Assembly: GCF_003584125.1 (NCBI RefSeq) | Contig: NZ_QXFL01000001.1 | Span: 434,001-498,000 of the forward strand | Direction: 5' to 3' | DNA from: Aurantiacibacter zhengii | GTDB taxonomy: Bacteria > Pseudomonadota > Alphaproteobacteria > Sphingomonadales > Sphingomonadaceae | Length of the DNA stretch: 64,000 nt | Shown here: positions 15,541-25,883 of the stretch, in pieces | Position numbering within the stretch: the stretch's first letter is position 1 | Layout: each line of letters begins with the position of its first letter | Translations under genes and position numbers: made by a program | The notes under the pieces: model-generated | Database searches by the model: none | What the model was told of the DNA's origin: nothing | The model's input: the letters and a program-made list of their open reading frames with translations, nothing else

Positions 15541-18500
15541 TCATGGCACAGGCTCGCTTTCCTGGGGCTGAATATCGGTTTCATCGTTTTCGAGAGCTTC
15601 GCGCAGGCGACGCTCGTCTTCCGCGGCTTCGGCGGCATCACGTTCGTCTACGGCTTGCTGGTCCACCGATTCCTGCAGTCGCACGCCATCGTCGTTGATC
15701 AGGCCAAGGCTACGGGGATCGCGCACGGCCGACGGATCGTAGAGGCTGCGCAGCGACGTAATCAGTTGGTAGAACGGAGCGCGGATATTGATGCGCAGTT
15801 CGATGGGCAGGTCGTCGATGGCACGGGTGATCAGGTTGCTCTTCGCGGTCTCGCCCTGCCCGATGCCCTCGAATCGCACCCGCGTCACCAGTTCGCCGGT
15901 AAGCGGACCGTCCATCAGGATCTGCATCTCATCATAACTGAGATCGCGCAGTGCGCTGAAGGCGTAATTGGCGAAGAACCCCATATCTTCGTAGGTTAGT
16001 TCGCCGATATAGGCGACGTTCCCGCCCGGCGGGCGCGATGTCAGCACGCCATTTTCCAGCCTGCCGTTACCGTTTTCGTCGAAGATGATCGGCACCACCC
16101 CGTCGAACACGCCGGTGGCGGCAAGGTTGCCCAGTTCCATCTGCTGCACGAATTGCGAGGCTTCCAGCCCCTCTATCACCAGCACGTAGCTGCGCACTTC
16201 CTCCACCCCGAAGCGGATATCGACCGGGCGCATCGTCAGCGTTCCGCCCATGAACGGCCAGGTACCGCCCTGCAGCTGCAGAAGTTCCCCGTTGCTCAGC
16301 TGGAATGTGACGACGCCGTCGTAGACTTCGATCCCGGGATTGACCCGGTCGATGGTGATGCGCTGGTTCGGCGCCGTCGTGAGGGCGAGCAGGTCGGTGA
16401 ACCGGATCGTACCTCGCGCGCCATAAACCGGGCCGAATGCCGCCGCGAGATCGATACCGTCGGTGGTGAAACTTCCGCTGGAGGTAACGGCGTCCGCGTT
16501 CCAGTCGATCCTGCCGGTGCCCCGGACACTGCCCTGTACGTCGCTAACAACGCCCAGCGCCAGGCAGGTGAGGCCACGCGGGCGCTGCTGCGTGCCTGCC
16601 TCCTCCAGACATTGGCTGTAGGTAGGAGCAGGCTGCAGCGAATCGTCGAACACGAGGTTGTCGACGTTCAGATCCGCATGGCCGGTGCCGGTCGCCAGAT
16701 CGTGGACGATTTGCACCTGCGTGATTTCGCGGTCCAGCACCGGCTCGCGCAATATGGCATCGGCGGTGATACGGTTGTCGAACAGCCAAAGGCTGGCATC
16801 GCGGGCGATCAGCGGCTCGAACCGGTTGTTCTCCTGACGGTCCTCAACCCGCAGCGCGGCATCGGTTATCGTCAGGCGATTGTCGTCATAGCGCCAGCTG
16901 CCCGCAGCGTCGAATATATCGAGCGGCACGGAGGCGAGGAACACGTCGGCCCCCTGGAAAGCACCGACGATGGTGTCTGCGGAGAGGTTTGCGCGAAGAT
17001 CGGTGATGGTAAAGCGCTGCCCACTGTCCGCCGGACCGAGACGGATGTCGAGATCGCTCGCCGCAAGGGTGCCTGGCCAGGCAACACCAACCGGACCCGA
17101 GCGCACGGAGATTGGTGTTTCGGCCAGTCGTCCTGTCAGATCGAGCGCGTTGGCGCCCGCGGCAAATTGCAGACCGCCGGTGCCATAGCGCAGGATCGGC
17201 TTGCCGGAGGGCGGGCACAGCGTCAGCGATTCGCGCCCGAGTTGAAGGTTGGCAATCGTCAGCCGGTCGAACCGCACGTCGCGGCAGCCGCGCCACATGC
17301 TGAAGCTGCCATTGGCTGCCATGATGGCATCAAGCGGTAGCTCGAGCCCGGATACCATGCCGCCCGGTATAGCTCCGTCGGCGTAGGCGCGGCCATTCAC
17401 GGCAATCTCTCCGCCGCGCCCTTGCAACAGGCGCACGTCGGACAGGGCAAGGGATGCGTTGCCCGCCGTGTATTCCCGCATTGCCATGCGCAGTTCCAGC
17501 GCGCCGCCGGGCGTTTGCTCCATGCGTCCCGAGATACGGGGCAGTCCCGCTCCGCCTGTCTGGAAATTGCCCGAAAAGAGCGGCAGTCCGCCCTCCCCCA
17601 TGTCCACTTGCCCGCGTGAAAGCGCGAGCAGGGTTTCACCACTGCCGCCGCGCAGGCGAGCCTCCGGTATGGAGATGGTGGATCGCCCATCGCGCTGCCG
17701 CGCGGTAAAGCTGGCTTGCAACTGGCTGCCGCGCAGATCCCGCGCCAGGTTCAGGCCGATGCGATTGAGCAAGGGCTGGAGCAAGGTTCCGCCGGTCGCC
17801 TCGGCAGCGGCGGCTATGGCGCCATCGATATCGGGCCCCATGCGAACGTCTTCGCCTGCGATTTCGCCTTCCACTTCGAGCTGGCCGAAGTTTTCCAGCG
17901 CCCTCACCCTGCCTTCGACAGCCAGGTCGCCGAAGGCAGCGAAAGGCGTGTCGGCATCGACGGCGGCAAGATCGTAGCGAACGTTAAGGTCGCCATCGCG
18001 CCAGATGAAGCGACCGTCACCGCGAAGGCCCGCGCGAATATCGGCAAGGGCGACCGAATCGACATCGAAAGCTATATCGCTGGCGAAGTCGACAAGGTTG
18101 CGTTCGGCTTTCAGGTTCAAGTTCACGCTGGCATCGCGCAGTTCCAGCCCGCTACTCTCGCAATCCAGCGCAGCAATGCGCAAGGGACCGCGCAGCACGG
18201 GCCGTTCGGCATCGATTGCCACCCGTCCATAGAGCGTCACGTCCTGCGCCGCACAGTCGCCCGAGGCGAGCGAGGGCGCTACCGCCGCCAGTTCACCAGT
18301 GAAACCGCCCCGCAGATGGCCGCTGCCCGAAAGTTTCAGCCCGACCCGGCCATATTCGCTGTCCAGCAGGGCACGCCCGTCGTCGATTGCCAGACGCAAG
18401 CTGGGAAATTCGAAAGGACCGTCCTCGCCGCCATAAATGAACGGGTCAAGCGCCCCGAAACTCACCCGCCCATTCTGCAAAGTGCCGAACAGGCGCGGAC

Positions 18501-18840
18501 GGATCAGGCGGACTTCGGTGATGTCCGGCAATCCCAGCCTGGGGGTGATCAGCACCTCGACGCGCTCAACAGTCAGGTCCGGCAGTTCGGGATCGCCGAT
18601 CACGATATTGGCGAACACCTGCTTGCGCGGGGAGATTTGCACGATGTCGTAGATGGCGGGCACGCCCTGGTCGGCAAACGTATCGGCAATGAAATCGTCG
18701 GCGATTTCCTCGCGCTGCAACCAACCCAGCACTGCGGCGACCAGCAAGGTGACGATCGTCACGCGGAAACCCGCCCGCAAGGCGCGCCGCTTGCGCCCCC
18801 GTGGGCGATCGTTTCCGGTCTCTTGCGGGGGCTGCGACAT
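15541..18840 (-). CDS. YdbH family AsmA-like intermembrane lipid transporter
   Basis: This 1099-residue protein has a basic N terminus (RGRKRRALRAGFR), one membrane helix (VTIVTLLVAAVLGWL), and a very long beta-rich periplasmic part without other spans, the shape of the AsmA/TamB/YdbH bridge proteins. The C-terminal end carries the YdbH-like region (NGRLENGVLTSRPPGGNVAY, DLSYDEMQILMDGPL) and an acidic tail. Such proteins form a hydrophobic groove that carries phospholipids to the outer membrane. The ATG at 18840 (MSQPPQET) is preferred over the upstream open frame, which overlaps radC on the other strand. The ynbE- and ydbL-type genes follow. Confidence 0.88.
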   Translation of the reverse strand: MSQPPQETGNDRPRGRKRRALRAGFRVTIVTLLVAAVLGWLQREEIADDFIADTFADQGVPAIYDIVQISPRKQVFANIVIGDPELPDLTVERVEVLITPRLGLPDITEVRLIRPRLFGTLQNGRVSFGALDPFIYGGEDGPFEFPSLRLAIDDGRALLDSEYGRVGLKLSGSGHLRGGFTGELAAVAPSLASGDCAAQDVTLYGRVAIDAERPVLRGPLRIAALDCESSGLELRDASVNLNLKAERNLVDFASDIAFDVDSVALADIRAGLRGDGRFIWRDGDLNVRYDLAAVDADTPFAAFGDLAVEGRVRALENFGQLEVEGEIAGEDVRMGPDIDGAIAAAAEATGGTLLQPLLNRIGLNLARDLRGSQLQASFTARQRDGRSTISIPEARLRGGSGETLLALSRGQVDMGEGGLPLFSGNFQTGGAGLPRISGRMEQTPGGALELRMAMREYTAGNASLALSDVRLLQGRGGEIAVNGRAYADGAIPGGMVSGLELPLDAIMAANGSFSMWRGCRDVRFDRLTIANLQLGRESLTLCPPSGKPILRYGTGGLQFAAGANALDLTGRLAETPISVRSGPVGVAWPGTLAASDLDIRLGPADSGQRFTITDLRANLSADTIVGAFQGADVFLASVPLDIFDAAGSWRYDDNRLTITDAALRVEDRQENNRFEPLIARDASLWLFDNRITADAILREPVLDREITQVQIVHDLATGTGHADLNVDNLVFDDSLQPAPTYSQCLEEAGTQQRPRGLTCLALGVVSDVQGSVRGTGRIDWNADAVTSSGSFTTDGIDLAAAFGPVYGARGTIRFTDLLALTTAPNQRITIDRVNPGIEVYDGVVTFQLSNGELLQLQGGTWPFMGGTLTMRPVDIRFGVEEVRSYVLVIEGLEASQFVQQMELGNLAATGVFDGVVPIIFDENGNGRLENGVLTSRPPGGNVAYIGELTYEDMGFFANYAFSALRDLSYDEMQILMDGPLTGELVTRVRFEGIGQGETAKSNLITRAIDDLPIELRINIRAPFYQLITSLRSLYDPSAVRDPRSLGLINDDGVRLQESVDQQAVDERDAAEAAEDERRLREALENDETDIQPQESEPVP

Positions 18841-18908
18841 TGCACCGCCACACTTGCGCGAGAGCGGCGACAAAGGCAATGCACCGCGTAAGGGAGTGAA
18901 AGCCTTTC

Positions 18909-19607
18909 GTGTCGCAGGATATTCAAAATTCAGCAAAATCATCTGCCGCGGGCCATCGCGCCCGGTTGCGGGAGCGATTGCTGGGCGGCGGTGCGGAGGC
19001 GCTGGCCGACTATGAGGTGCTGGAATACCTGCTGTTCGGCGCGCTTGCGCGGGGCGATACCAAGCCGCAGGCAAAGGCATTGCTCGCACGTTTTGGCACC
19101 CTTGCAGGCGTGCTGAACGCAGAAGCTGCCGCCCTGAAACAGGTGAAGGGGGTGAGCGACGCCAGTGTCGGCCAGATCAAGATCGCCGCACTGGTGGCCC
19201 GGCGCATGGCGCGTAGCCAGGTGCAGGATACGCCTGTGCTGGGAAGCTGGCAGGCACTGCTGGATTACCTCGCCATCGACATGGCGCACCTGACCACGGA
19301 ACGCGTGCGCGTGCTCTATCTCAATGCGCGCAACCGCCTGCTGCTGGACCACCACTTTGGCGATGGCACGGTGGATGAGGCGGCGATCCATCCGCGCGAG
19401 GTCATCAAGCGCGGGCTCGACCTGGGCGCATCGGCCATGATCCTGGTGCACAACCACCCCAGCGGCAATCCGGAGCCGAGCCGGGCCGATATCCAGATCA
19501 CCCGGCGTATTGCCGATGCGGGCAGACCGCTGGGACTGACAGTGCACGACCACGTGATCGTGGGGCGCGAGGGGCACGTTTCCATGCGCGCCAAGGGGCT
19601 GATCTGA
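18909..19607 (+). CDS. radC: RadC family JAB-domain protein
   Basis: The 232 residues have a helix-hairpin-helix-like N terminus (FGTLAGVLNAEAAALKQVKGV) and a C-terminal JAMM/MPN domain. The metal site HNHPSGNPEPSRAD has H181, H183 and D194. The name comes from a DNA repair phenotype that was later questioned, so the real function is uncertain. The start is GTG at 18909 after AAGGGAGTGAAAG. It is divergent from the YdbH gene with about 70 bp between starts. Confidence 0.9.
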   Translation: MSQDIQNSAKSSAAGHRARLRERLLGGGAEALADYEVLEYLLFGALARGDTKPQAKALLARFGTLAGVLNAEAAALKQVKGVSDASVGQIKIAALVARRMARSQVQDTPVLGSWQALLDYLAIDMAHLTTERVRVLYLNARNRLLLDHHFGDGTVDEAAIHPREVIKRGLDLGASAMILVHNHPSGNPEPSRADIQITRRIADAGRPLGLTVHDHVIVGREGHVSMRAKGLI

Positions 19608-19610
19608 TCC

Positions 19611-22403
19611 CTATTGCGGCGCGGTTATCCCGTGCCGGGTATAGAATGCCTCCAGGTGCGGCGCCATGCGAAGGGCGATGGTCAGGTCTTCCTGGGCTCC
19701 ATCAACATCCGCGTGCATCTTGGCCATGGCGCGCAGGTAGTGCGATTCGGAAAGGCCGGGCGATATCGCCAGCGCCCCGTCCAGATCGGCAATCGCGCCT
19801 TCGTAGTCACCCTGGCGGAAGCGGATCAGCGCCCGGCTATCCAGCGCGGCGGCAGCGTTGCTCGCACGCTCGATAGAGCGCGTGCACACGTCCAGCGCAT
19901 CCTCCAGTCCAACGTTCCACAACCCGCGGAACCAGCAATCGGAATTGAGCGCATCGGCACTTTGGGGCGCTTGCGCCACCGCATCGGCCATAAAGTCCTG
20001 CGCATCTTCCAGCTTGCCTTCGGCAGCGGCGATGGTGGCCATCATGGACAGGTGCCAGACCATGTCGTCATCGGTCACTGCCAGCGAGTTCATCAGGTCG
20101 CGCGCCTCATCATACCGGCCATCGTAGGCGAGCATCTGCGCCACTTCGCGCGCCAGCCCGTTGTCGAGGTCGAGTTCGTATGCGGCCTGCATGTCCGACA
20201 GCATCGCCTTCTCGTCGCCCAGCGCGCGGTGCAGCCATGATCGGCTGCTGAATGCCCATGACGACGGCTGTTCCTCGGCCAGCACATCGAAGTCGGCCAA
20301 TGCCGCGTCGAAATCATAGATCGACTGCAGGAACATGGCGCGCGCGATCAGTGGCTGGAAATCGTCCTCGTCGGCAAATTCGATTGCCTTTTCGTATGCC
20401 TCCAGCAGGGGTGCGGCGCGTTCGGCGCGCTGCGCGTCGGAAAGCTCCCAGCGCCAGGTCACGCTTTCGGGCGGAACCAGTTGCAGGGAATGGCTGCTGA
20501 TCTGCCGGGCGGCGCGGCGCGCGTCCGGGAGGTCGTCAGGAGCGATCTCGCCAAGCAGCCCGAAGGTCTCTCCGGTTGCCAGCAGTTCGTCGCCGTCGAT
20601 GCTGGCGGTGCGGGTTATGCGCGTGTTGCCATAGCCCAGTTCGATTTCCGGCTCCCCTTCAAGCGTGAAGCCATCGCCGCCCTCGGGCAGGCGCATACGC
20701 ATGCCGAATGCCTGCCGCATGGGGCCAGGGGTCGCTACGGGAATGTCGCGCCACGCCGGGCGGGCACGGTTGGGGTTGAATTCGCTGACGTCCTCACCGG
20801 CATCGATGTTCGATCGCAGCCTTCCGTCCACCCATTCGAATTGCGCCTGTGCCACGCCGCGCACCTGCAGGCTGGCGACGGCTTCTTCATCGTCGTAGGC
20901 AATGTCCAGCGAACTGACTTGCATCGCCAAGTCGCTTCCGCCGGAAAAGTTACGCGCCATCGATTGCAGCATGGCCGGGTTGTTCGCATCGACCACGGCC
21001 TGCATCTGGGCGGCGGTTGGTCCAACGAACTGGATGTCCATTGTAACCAGCGCGGGAAAGTCTATCCCGGCGGAGTGATCCATCGTCACGTTCGCCCGCA
21101 TCTGCGGCATGGCGAGATCGCGCTGCGTCATCGGTATCAGGTCTGCACCGCCTTCGCGCAGCGGCAGAGCGTAGTGAAACGGCGGCACGTCGGAAAGGGT
21201 CGCCAGCCGCGTGGCGGCGCTGGTCCCGTCCAGCCAGTAGTCGGTGCCATCGATAACGGCGTGGACGATCACATGATCGAACGCGGCGGGCAGCGGCAAC
21301 AGTTCGGGCACCGCATCGCCCATGCGCGAACTGACCAGAACGGGTTCCGCCTCTATGTCCATTTCACGCAGCAGCGCCAGCAGCAGGACCGTTTTCGCCT
21401 TGCAGTCGCCGTAGCGCACCTCCCAGGTCTCATTGGCGGATTGTGGCAGGTAGTTGCCGCCATCCAGGCCGTTGAGCAGATAGCTCACCTCGTCCTGTAC
21501 CAGCCGCACTGCGCGCGCGGCGCGGTCCAGCGGATCGTCCGTCTTGCCCATGATGCCGCGTGCCAGGCCGGCTACGTCGGAATCCGCGCCCACATCGGCA
21601 GCGGCATCGAAATGGGGGGCCATCACGGCTGAAACCTCATTCCAGTCGGCAAAGCTGCCTGCCCGCAAAACCGTGGGACGATGAAACCGTCGCGGAGCAT
21701 CCATCGGCGTCGGATCCGGCTCCGCCAGCGGCAGGTCCACGGTGATGTACTGATACCCGTCACGCAGTTCCGGCTCCGCCAGTTCCACACGCTCTTCCAC
21801 GTCCCAGTAGATTTCCTCATCCGCTGGCCAGCTCAGCACGGCGCGCGCGGTGCCCACCTGCCACGGCTCGCTGGGGAGGTACTGGGTAGCCTGCACTTCG
21901 TCGCCCAGCGCCTGGTCGGAGGTGGACACCGTGTGGGCAATGCGCAGCACGTCACCCTCGCGCAGACCCGGCACGGATACGGTAGCGGTCAGGCTGCCAT
22001 CCAGCAGACGGTCTTCCAGCCCCTGTTCGCGCCGCAGGACATCGAAGGTCACGCCGCGTTCGAGCAGGTCGATCACCTCTCCATCGCGGTAGATCTCCAT
22101 GCTGTGGACGATCAGGTCACCCTTGTCCGGCAGCCATTCCAGCGTTTGCGTGTTGGATTGCATCAGCGACTGGGGATTGTCGATCCGCTGCGCCCAGTCG
22201 ACGTAGGCCCACGCGACCCCGTCCTCCAGCCGGTGCTGCCAGTCGAACAGCAGGGTGGCGGGGCCATCCTGGGCAATGGCAGCGTCGATGTCCGCTTCTT
22301 CGACCCAGGCAGGGGCCGGCTGGTACAGCGGTTCCTCTCCTGCATGGGCGGGCGCGCTCATGACAATGGACACCAGCGGAAGGGCGACGATAGAACGGTA
22401 CAT
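19611..22403 (-). CDS. DUF3857 / transglutaminase-like / TPR protein
   Basis: The 930-residue exported protein has a signal peptide (APAHA-GEE), a DUF3857 domain (about 45-230), a transglutaminase-like domain (about 270-400) and a C-terminal TPR region (about 680-925). The putative catalytic triad is visible: C334 in YGDCKAK, H377 in FDHVIVH and D392 in WLDGTS. The real substrate is unknown; homologues are envelope proteins in Bacteroidetes and Proteobacteria. It is convergent with radC (three bases apart) and divergent from purB. Confidence 0.85.
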   Translation of the reverse strand: MYRSIVALPLVSIVMSAPAHAGEEPLYQPAPAWVEEADIDAAIAQDGPATLLFDWQHRLEDGVAWAYVDWAQRIDNPQSLMQSNTQTLEWLPDKGDLIVHSMEIYRDGEVIDLLERGVTFDVLRREQGLEDRLLDGSLTATVSVPGLREGDVLRIAHTVSTSDQALGDEVQATQYLPSEPWQVGTARAVLSWPADEEIYWDVEERVELAEPELRDGYQYITVDLPLAEPDPTPMDAPRRFHRPTVLRAGSFADWNEVSAVMAPHFDAAADVGADSDVAGLARGIMGKTDDPLDRAARAVRLVQDEVSYLLNGLDGGNYLPQSANETWEVRYGDCKAKTVLLLALLREMDIEAEPVLVSSRMGDAVPELLPLPAAFDHVIVHAVIDGTDYWLDGTSAATRLATLSDVPPFHYALPLREGGADLIPMTQRDLAMPQMRANVTMDHSAGIDFPALVTMDIQFVGPTAAQMQAVVDANNPAMLQSMARNFSGGSDLAMQVSSLDIAYDDEEAVASLQVRGVAQAQFEWVDGRLRSNIDAGEDVSEFNPNRARPAWRDIPVATPGPMRQAFGMRMRLPEGGDGFTLEGEPEIELGYGNTRITRTASIDGDELLATGETFGLLGEIAPDDLPDARRAARQISSHSLQLVPPESVTWRWELSDAQRAERAAPLLEAYEKAIEFADEDDFQPLIARAMFLQSIYDFDAALADFDVLAEEQPSSWAFSSRSWLHRALGDEKAMLSDMQAAYELDLDNGLAREVAQMLAYDGRYDEARDLMNSLAVTDDDMVWHLSMMATIAAAEGKLEDAQDFMADAVAQAPQSADALNSDCWFRGLWNVGLEDALDVCTRSIERASNAAAALDSRALIRFRQGDYEGAIADLDGALAISPGLSESHYLRAMAKMHADVDGAQEDLTIALRMAPHLEAFYTRHGITAPQ

Positions 22404-22566
22404 GAAATTCCCCTGTTTGCCGCACCTGCCGATGTTGCGATCTGCCTGTAATCACACCACGAACCCGGCATGAAAGCAACGTCGGCAATCGCGCGCCTTG
22501 CCATTTTCGGACACACGGCCTAGCCGCGCAGCGACTTTGCCACCCAGATATCATCCGGAGTTCACG

Positions 22567-23880
22567 ATGGTCCCCCGTTACGCCCGCCCCGCCATGACAG
22601 CCATCTGGGAACCGGAAACCAAGTACGAGATCTGGTTCCTGATCGAAGCCCACGCTACGCAGAAGCTGGCCGAGCTGGGCGTGGTGCCCGAAAGCGGGGC
22701 CAAGGCCTTGTGGGACTGGTGGGCAACGAACCCGAAGATCGACGTCGCCGCCATCGACGAGAAAGAGCGTGTGCTGAAGCACGACGTGATCGCCTTCCTC
22801 GACTGGGTGGCGGACGAGGTTGGCCCGGAAGCGCGCTTCATGCACCAGGGCATGACAAGTTCGGACGTGCTCGACACGACGCTGGCGGTCCAGTTGGCGC
22901 GCGCCACCGATATCCTGCTGGAAGACCTCGATGCCCTGCTGGACGCGCTGAAACGCCGCGCGCAGGAGCATAAGTACACCGCCACCATCGGTCGCAGCCA
23001 CGGCATCCATGCAGAGCCTACGACGTTCGGCCTCAAGCTGGCGCAGGCATATGCCGAGTTCGACCGCTGCCGCGATCGCCTGCAGGCCGCGCGGAAGGAA
23101 ATCGCCACCTGCGCCATCAGCGGCGCGGTAGGCACCTTTGCCAATATCGACCCCAGCGTCGAGGAATACGTCGCCGAACAGCTCGGCCTGACGGTAGAGC
23201 CTGTTTCCACACAGGTAATCCCGCGTGACCGTCACGCGATGTATTTCAGCGTGCTGGCCGTCATCGCCTCCTCGATGGAGCGGCTGGCGGTGGAAGTCCG
23301 GCACCTGCAGCGCACCGAAGTGCTGGAAGCGGAGGAATATTTTTCCCCCGGCCAAAAGGGTTCGAGCGCGATGCCACACAAGCGCAACCCGATCCTGACC
23401 GAGAACCTGACCGGCCAGGCGCGCATGATCCGCGGCTATGCCATTCCCGCGCTGGAAAACGTGGCCCTGTGGCACGAGCGCGACATTTCGCACTCTTCCG
23501 TCGAGCGCTTTATCGGCCCCGACGCCACCATCACGCTGGACTTCGCCCTCGCCCGCCTGACCGGCGTCGTGGACAAGCTGCTCGTTTACCCCGAGCGGAT
23601 GCAGAAGAACCTCGACAAGATGGGCGGCCTTGTCCACTCGCAGCGCGTCCTGCTGGCGCTGACGCAGGCCGGCATCACGCGCGACAACGCCTACCGGCTG
23701 GTGCAGCGCAACGCGATGAAGGTGTGGGAATCGGATGGCCAGATGTCGCTGCTCGACCTGCTCAAGGCCGACGCGGAAGTGACTGCCGCGCTATCGGAGA
23801 GCGAGCTCGAGGAGAAGTTCAACCTCGATTACCACTTCAAGCACGTGGACACGATCTTCGACCGCGTTTTTGCAGGGTAG
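22567..23880 (+). CDS. purB: Adenylosuccinate lyase
   Basis: PurB splits fumarate from SAICAR and from adenylosuccinate, two steps of purine synthesis. The 437 residues show the fumarase/aspartase-superfamily signature [11 protein letters not shown] and the [12 protein letters not shown] and [10 protein letters not shown] catalytic regions. The start [10 protein letters not shown] with GGAG upstream (ATG 22567) is the usual one; the frame extends 23 codons further with no family support. Confidence 0.96.
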   Translation: MVPRYARPAMTAIWEPETKYEIWFLIEAHATQKLAELGVVPESGAKALWDWWATNPKIDVAAIDEKERVLKHDVIAFLDWVADEVGPEARFMHQGMTSSDVLDTTLAVQLARATDILLEDLDALLDALKRRAQEHKYTATIGRSHGIHAEPTTFGLKLAQAYAEFDRCRDRLQAARKEIATCAISGAVGTFANIDPSVEEYVAEQLGLTVEPVSTQVIPRDRHAMYFSVLAVIASSMERLAVEVRHLQRTEVLEAEEYFSPGQKGSSAMPHKRNPILTENLTGQARMIRGYAIPALENVALWHERDISHSSVERFIGPDATITLDFALARLTGVVDKLLVYPERMQKNLDKMGGLVHSQRVLLALTQAGITRDNAYRLVQRNAMKVWESDGQMSLLDLLKADAEVTAALSESELEEKFNLDYHFKHVDTIFDRVFAG

Positions 23881-23956
23881 CCGCACCACCCTTCCCATTG
23901 CGGGAACGCTGGCCTAGCATCTCATCCAAATCGCTAACGGGACAGGAAAGAAACGA

Positions 23957-24427
23957 ATGCAGATCGTTCGCACCGTCATCTGGGTACTGCTGCTGGTAGG
24001 CCTGCTGCTGTTTTCCATCGCCAACTGGGATCCAACGGTAACCGTGACCATCTGGGATGGCATCGTGGTCGACACCAAGATCCCGGCAATCGTGATCGTG
24101 TCGTTCGCAATCGGCTTTGTGCCGATGTGGCTTTATCACCGCGCCAGCAAGTGGAAGATGCGGCGCAAGATCGCGAGCCTGGAGAATGCCGCGCGCACGG
24201 CATCCACCACGCCAGTCGCGGCCAGGCAGGATGTCGAGGAAGAACCCGTGCGCACGCAGCCCGACGCGCGCTCCGATCCCGATACACCGCTCAAGCCAAC
24301 CGAACCCGTGGATGACAACGCCGAAACGACGGCGCAGCGCGGCGACGAAACCCGGTCCGCCCCGCTGTTCGGAGACGACATCGGCGATGGCACTCACCGC
24401 GATAACGACAGCGGCAGCAAGCCATGA
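23957..24427 (+). CDS. LapA domain (DUF1049) membrane protein
   Basis: The 156-residue protein has two membrane helices (about 5-21 and 44-62) separated by a short loop with the ANWDPTVTV pattern, as in LapA/YciS, then a basic segment (SKWKMRRKI) and a long acidic, disordered tail. LapA proteins help assemble the lipopolysaccharide transport or regulatory machinery in E. coli; here the role is inferred. The stop overlaps pyrF (ATGA at 24424-24427). Confidence 0.8.
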   Translation: MQIVRTVIWVLLLVGLLLFSIANWDPTVTVTIWDGIVVDTKIPAIVIVSFAIGFVPMWLYHRASKWKMRRKIASLENAARTASTTPVAARQDVEEEPVRTQPDARSDPDTPLKPTEPVDDNAETTAQRGDETRSAPLFGDDIGDGTHRDNDSGSKP

Positions 24428-25098
24428 GCAACCCTGTCTATCTCGCGCTTGACGTGCCGCAACTGGATGCGGCGAAAGCGCTGGTGGAGAAAGTCAGGGG
24501 CCATATCGGCGGGGTCAAGCTGGGTCTGGAATTCTTCTGCGCGCACGGCACCCACGGCGTGCACGAGATCGCGCACCTGGGCTTGCCGATCTTCCTCGAC
24601 CTGAAACTGCACGACATTCCCAACACGGTCGCAGGCGCCATGCAATCGCTGCATGTGGTGGAGCCAGCCATTATGACCGTGCATGCCAGTGGCGGACGCG
24701 CGATGATGGAGGATGCGAAAGCTGCGGCCGGAGAGAACACCAAGGTCGTGGCCGTCACAATGCTCACCAGCCTGGACGAGCGCGATCTCGAGCGTACCGG
24801 CGTCGGCGGCACGCCGCACGATCATGTGATGCGGCTGGCCGAGCTGGCGAAGGACAGCGGCCTCGACGGTATCGTGTGTTCGGGACAGGAAGTGAAGGCG
24901 GTCCACAAGCAGTGGAAGGACGGCTTCTTCGTCGTTCCCGGCCTGCGTCCCGGCGGAAAGGCCACCGGGGACCAGAAGCGCGTAGTGACGCCGCGGCAGG
25001 CGCGCGACGATGGGGCCTCGGTGCTTGTCATCGGCCGCCCCATCAGCCGCGCGGACGATCCGCTTCAGGCCGCCCGCGAGATTGAGGCGACGCTGTAG
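24424..25098 (+). CDS. pyrF: Orotidine 5'-phosphate decarboxylase
   Basis: PyrF makes UMP from OMP in the last step of pyrimidine synthesis. The 224-residue barrel has the catalytic FLDLKLHDIPNTV motif and the C-terminal VIGRPISRADDP phosphate-binding segment. It is coupled to the LapA-like gene upstream and followed 62 bp later by trpF. Confidence 0.96.
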   Translation: MSNPVYLALDVPQLDAAKALVEKVRGHIGGVKLGLEFFCAHGTHGVHEIAHLGLPIFLDLKLHDIPNTVAGAMQSLHVVEPAIMTVHASGGRAMMEDAKAAAGENTKVVAVTMLTSLDERDLERTGVGGTPHDHVMRLAELAKDSGLDGIVCSGQEVKAVHKQWKDGFFVVPGLRPGGKATGDQKRVVTPRQARDDGASVLVIGRPISRADDPLQAAREIEATL

Positions 25099-25169
25099 AA
25101 AATTTTTCTGCATTCGGCAGCGTCGGCTTAACCCTTCACCAACACTGCCCGCTCCACTAAGTGAAGCCT

Positions 25170-25820
25170 ATGTCAGACCAGCTCATAAAGATTTGCGGAC
25201 TCACTACCGGCGACACCATCGATGCCTCAGTCGATGCAGGTGCGACCCATGTCGGCCTCGTCCATTTCGAGAAGTCGCCGCGCCACCTCTCGATCGCGGA
25301 GGCGGCGAAGCTGCGCTCGCGCGTGCCGGACCATGTGCAGGTCGTGCTGCTGACCGTGAACCTACAGCCAAAACCCACATCGGAAGCCCTGCAGGAAATC
25401 CAGCCGGACGTGCTGCAACTGCACGGTGCCGAAAATCCGGAGTGGCTGGCGCTGATTCGCCAGAATTCCAACCTCGAAGTCTGGAAGGCCGTGGGGGTCA
25501 AGGATCGCGGCGCGCTGGAACGTGCGGCGAAATACCGGGACAGCGCGCACCGCCTTCTCTACGATGCTGCCGCTGGCGCGTTGCCGGGGGGAAATGGCCT
25601 TGCGCTCGACTGGCGGCTGTTGCTGAACCATCGCCACGTTCTTCCCTGGGGGCTGGCGGGCGGACTTGGCCCGCACAACGTGGCCGATGCCATCCGCTAC
25701 ACCGGCGCGCCGCTGGTCGATGCCTCGTCTGGGCTGGAAAGCGAGCCCGGCAAGAAGGACCCGGCAAAGATCGCCGCGTTCTGCAAGGCCGCACGCGAAG
25801 CACGCGCCAAGGCAGCCTAG
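25170..25820 (+). CDS. trpF: Phosphoribosylanthranilate isomerase
   Basis: TrpF carries out the Amadori rearrangement in tryptophan synthesis. The 216-residue barrel begins with KICGLTTGDT (catalytic Cys), continues with VLQLHGAE, and ends with the phosphate-binding LAGGLGPHNV and VDASSGLES motifs (catalytic Asp). The ATG at 25170 has AGTGAAG upstream; a GTG three codons earlier is possible. trpB and trpA follow after an inserted minus-strand gene. Confidence 0.96.
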   Translation: MSDQLIKICGLTTGDTIDASVDAGATHVGLVHFEKSPRHLSIAEAAKLRSRVPDHVQVVLLTVNLQPKPTSEALQEIQPDVLQLHGAENPEWLALIRQNSNLEVWKAVGVKDRGALERAAKYRDSAHRLLYDAAAGALPGGNGLALDWRLLLNHRHVLPWGLAGGLGPHNVADAIRYTGAPLVDASSGLESEPGKKDPAKIAAFCKAAREARAKAA

Positions 25821-25837
25821 GTGTAGGGTCAAAGCAG

Positions 25838-25863
25838 AAAGGGCGGCCCGTAAGACCGCCCTT
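25838..25863. terminator. Terminator between trpF and outer-membrane gene
   Basis: AAAGGGCGG (25838-25846) pairs with CCGCCCTT (25856-25863), flanked by A- and T-rich ends. It can end both the trpF transcript and the convergent outer-membrane protein gene. Confidence 0.65.
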
Positions 25864-25883
25864 CCCGCCAGCTACTGATCGGC

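Noticed and set aside
18841-19089. N-terminal extension of the YdbH-type gene
   Set aside because: It would overlap radC on the opposite strand, is Pro/Arg-rich and removes the N-terminal position of the membrane anchor.
22117-23637. 506-codon minus-strand open frame across purB
   Set aside because: Lies antisense to purB with all its motifs on the plus strand; the translation is His/Arg/Gly-rich and has no family features. High G+C makes long shadow frames.
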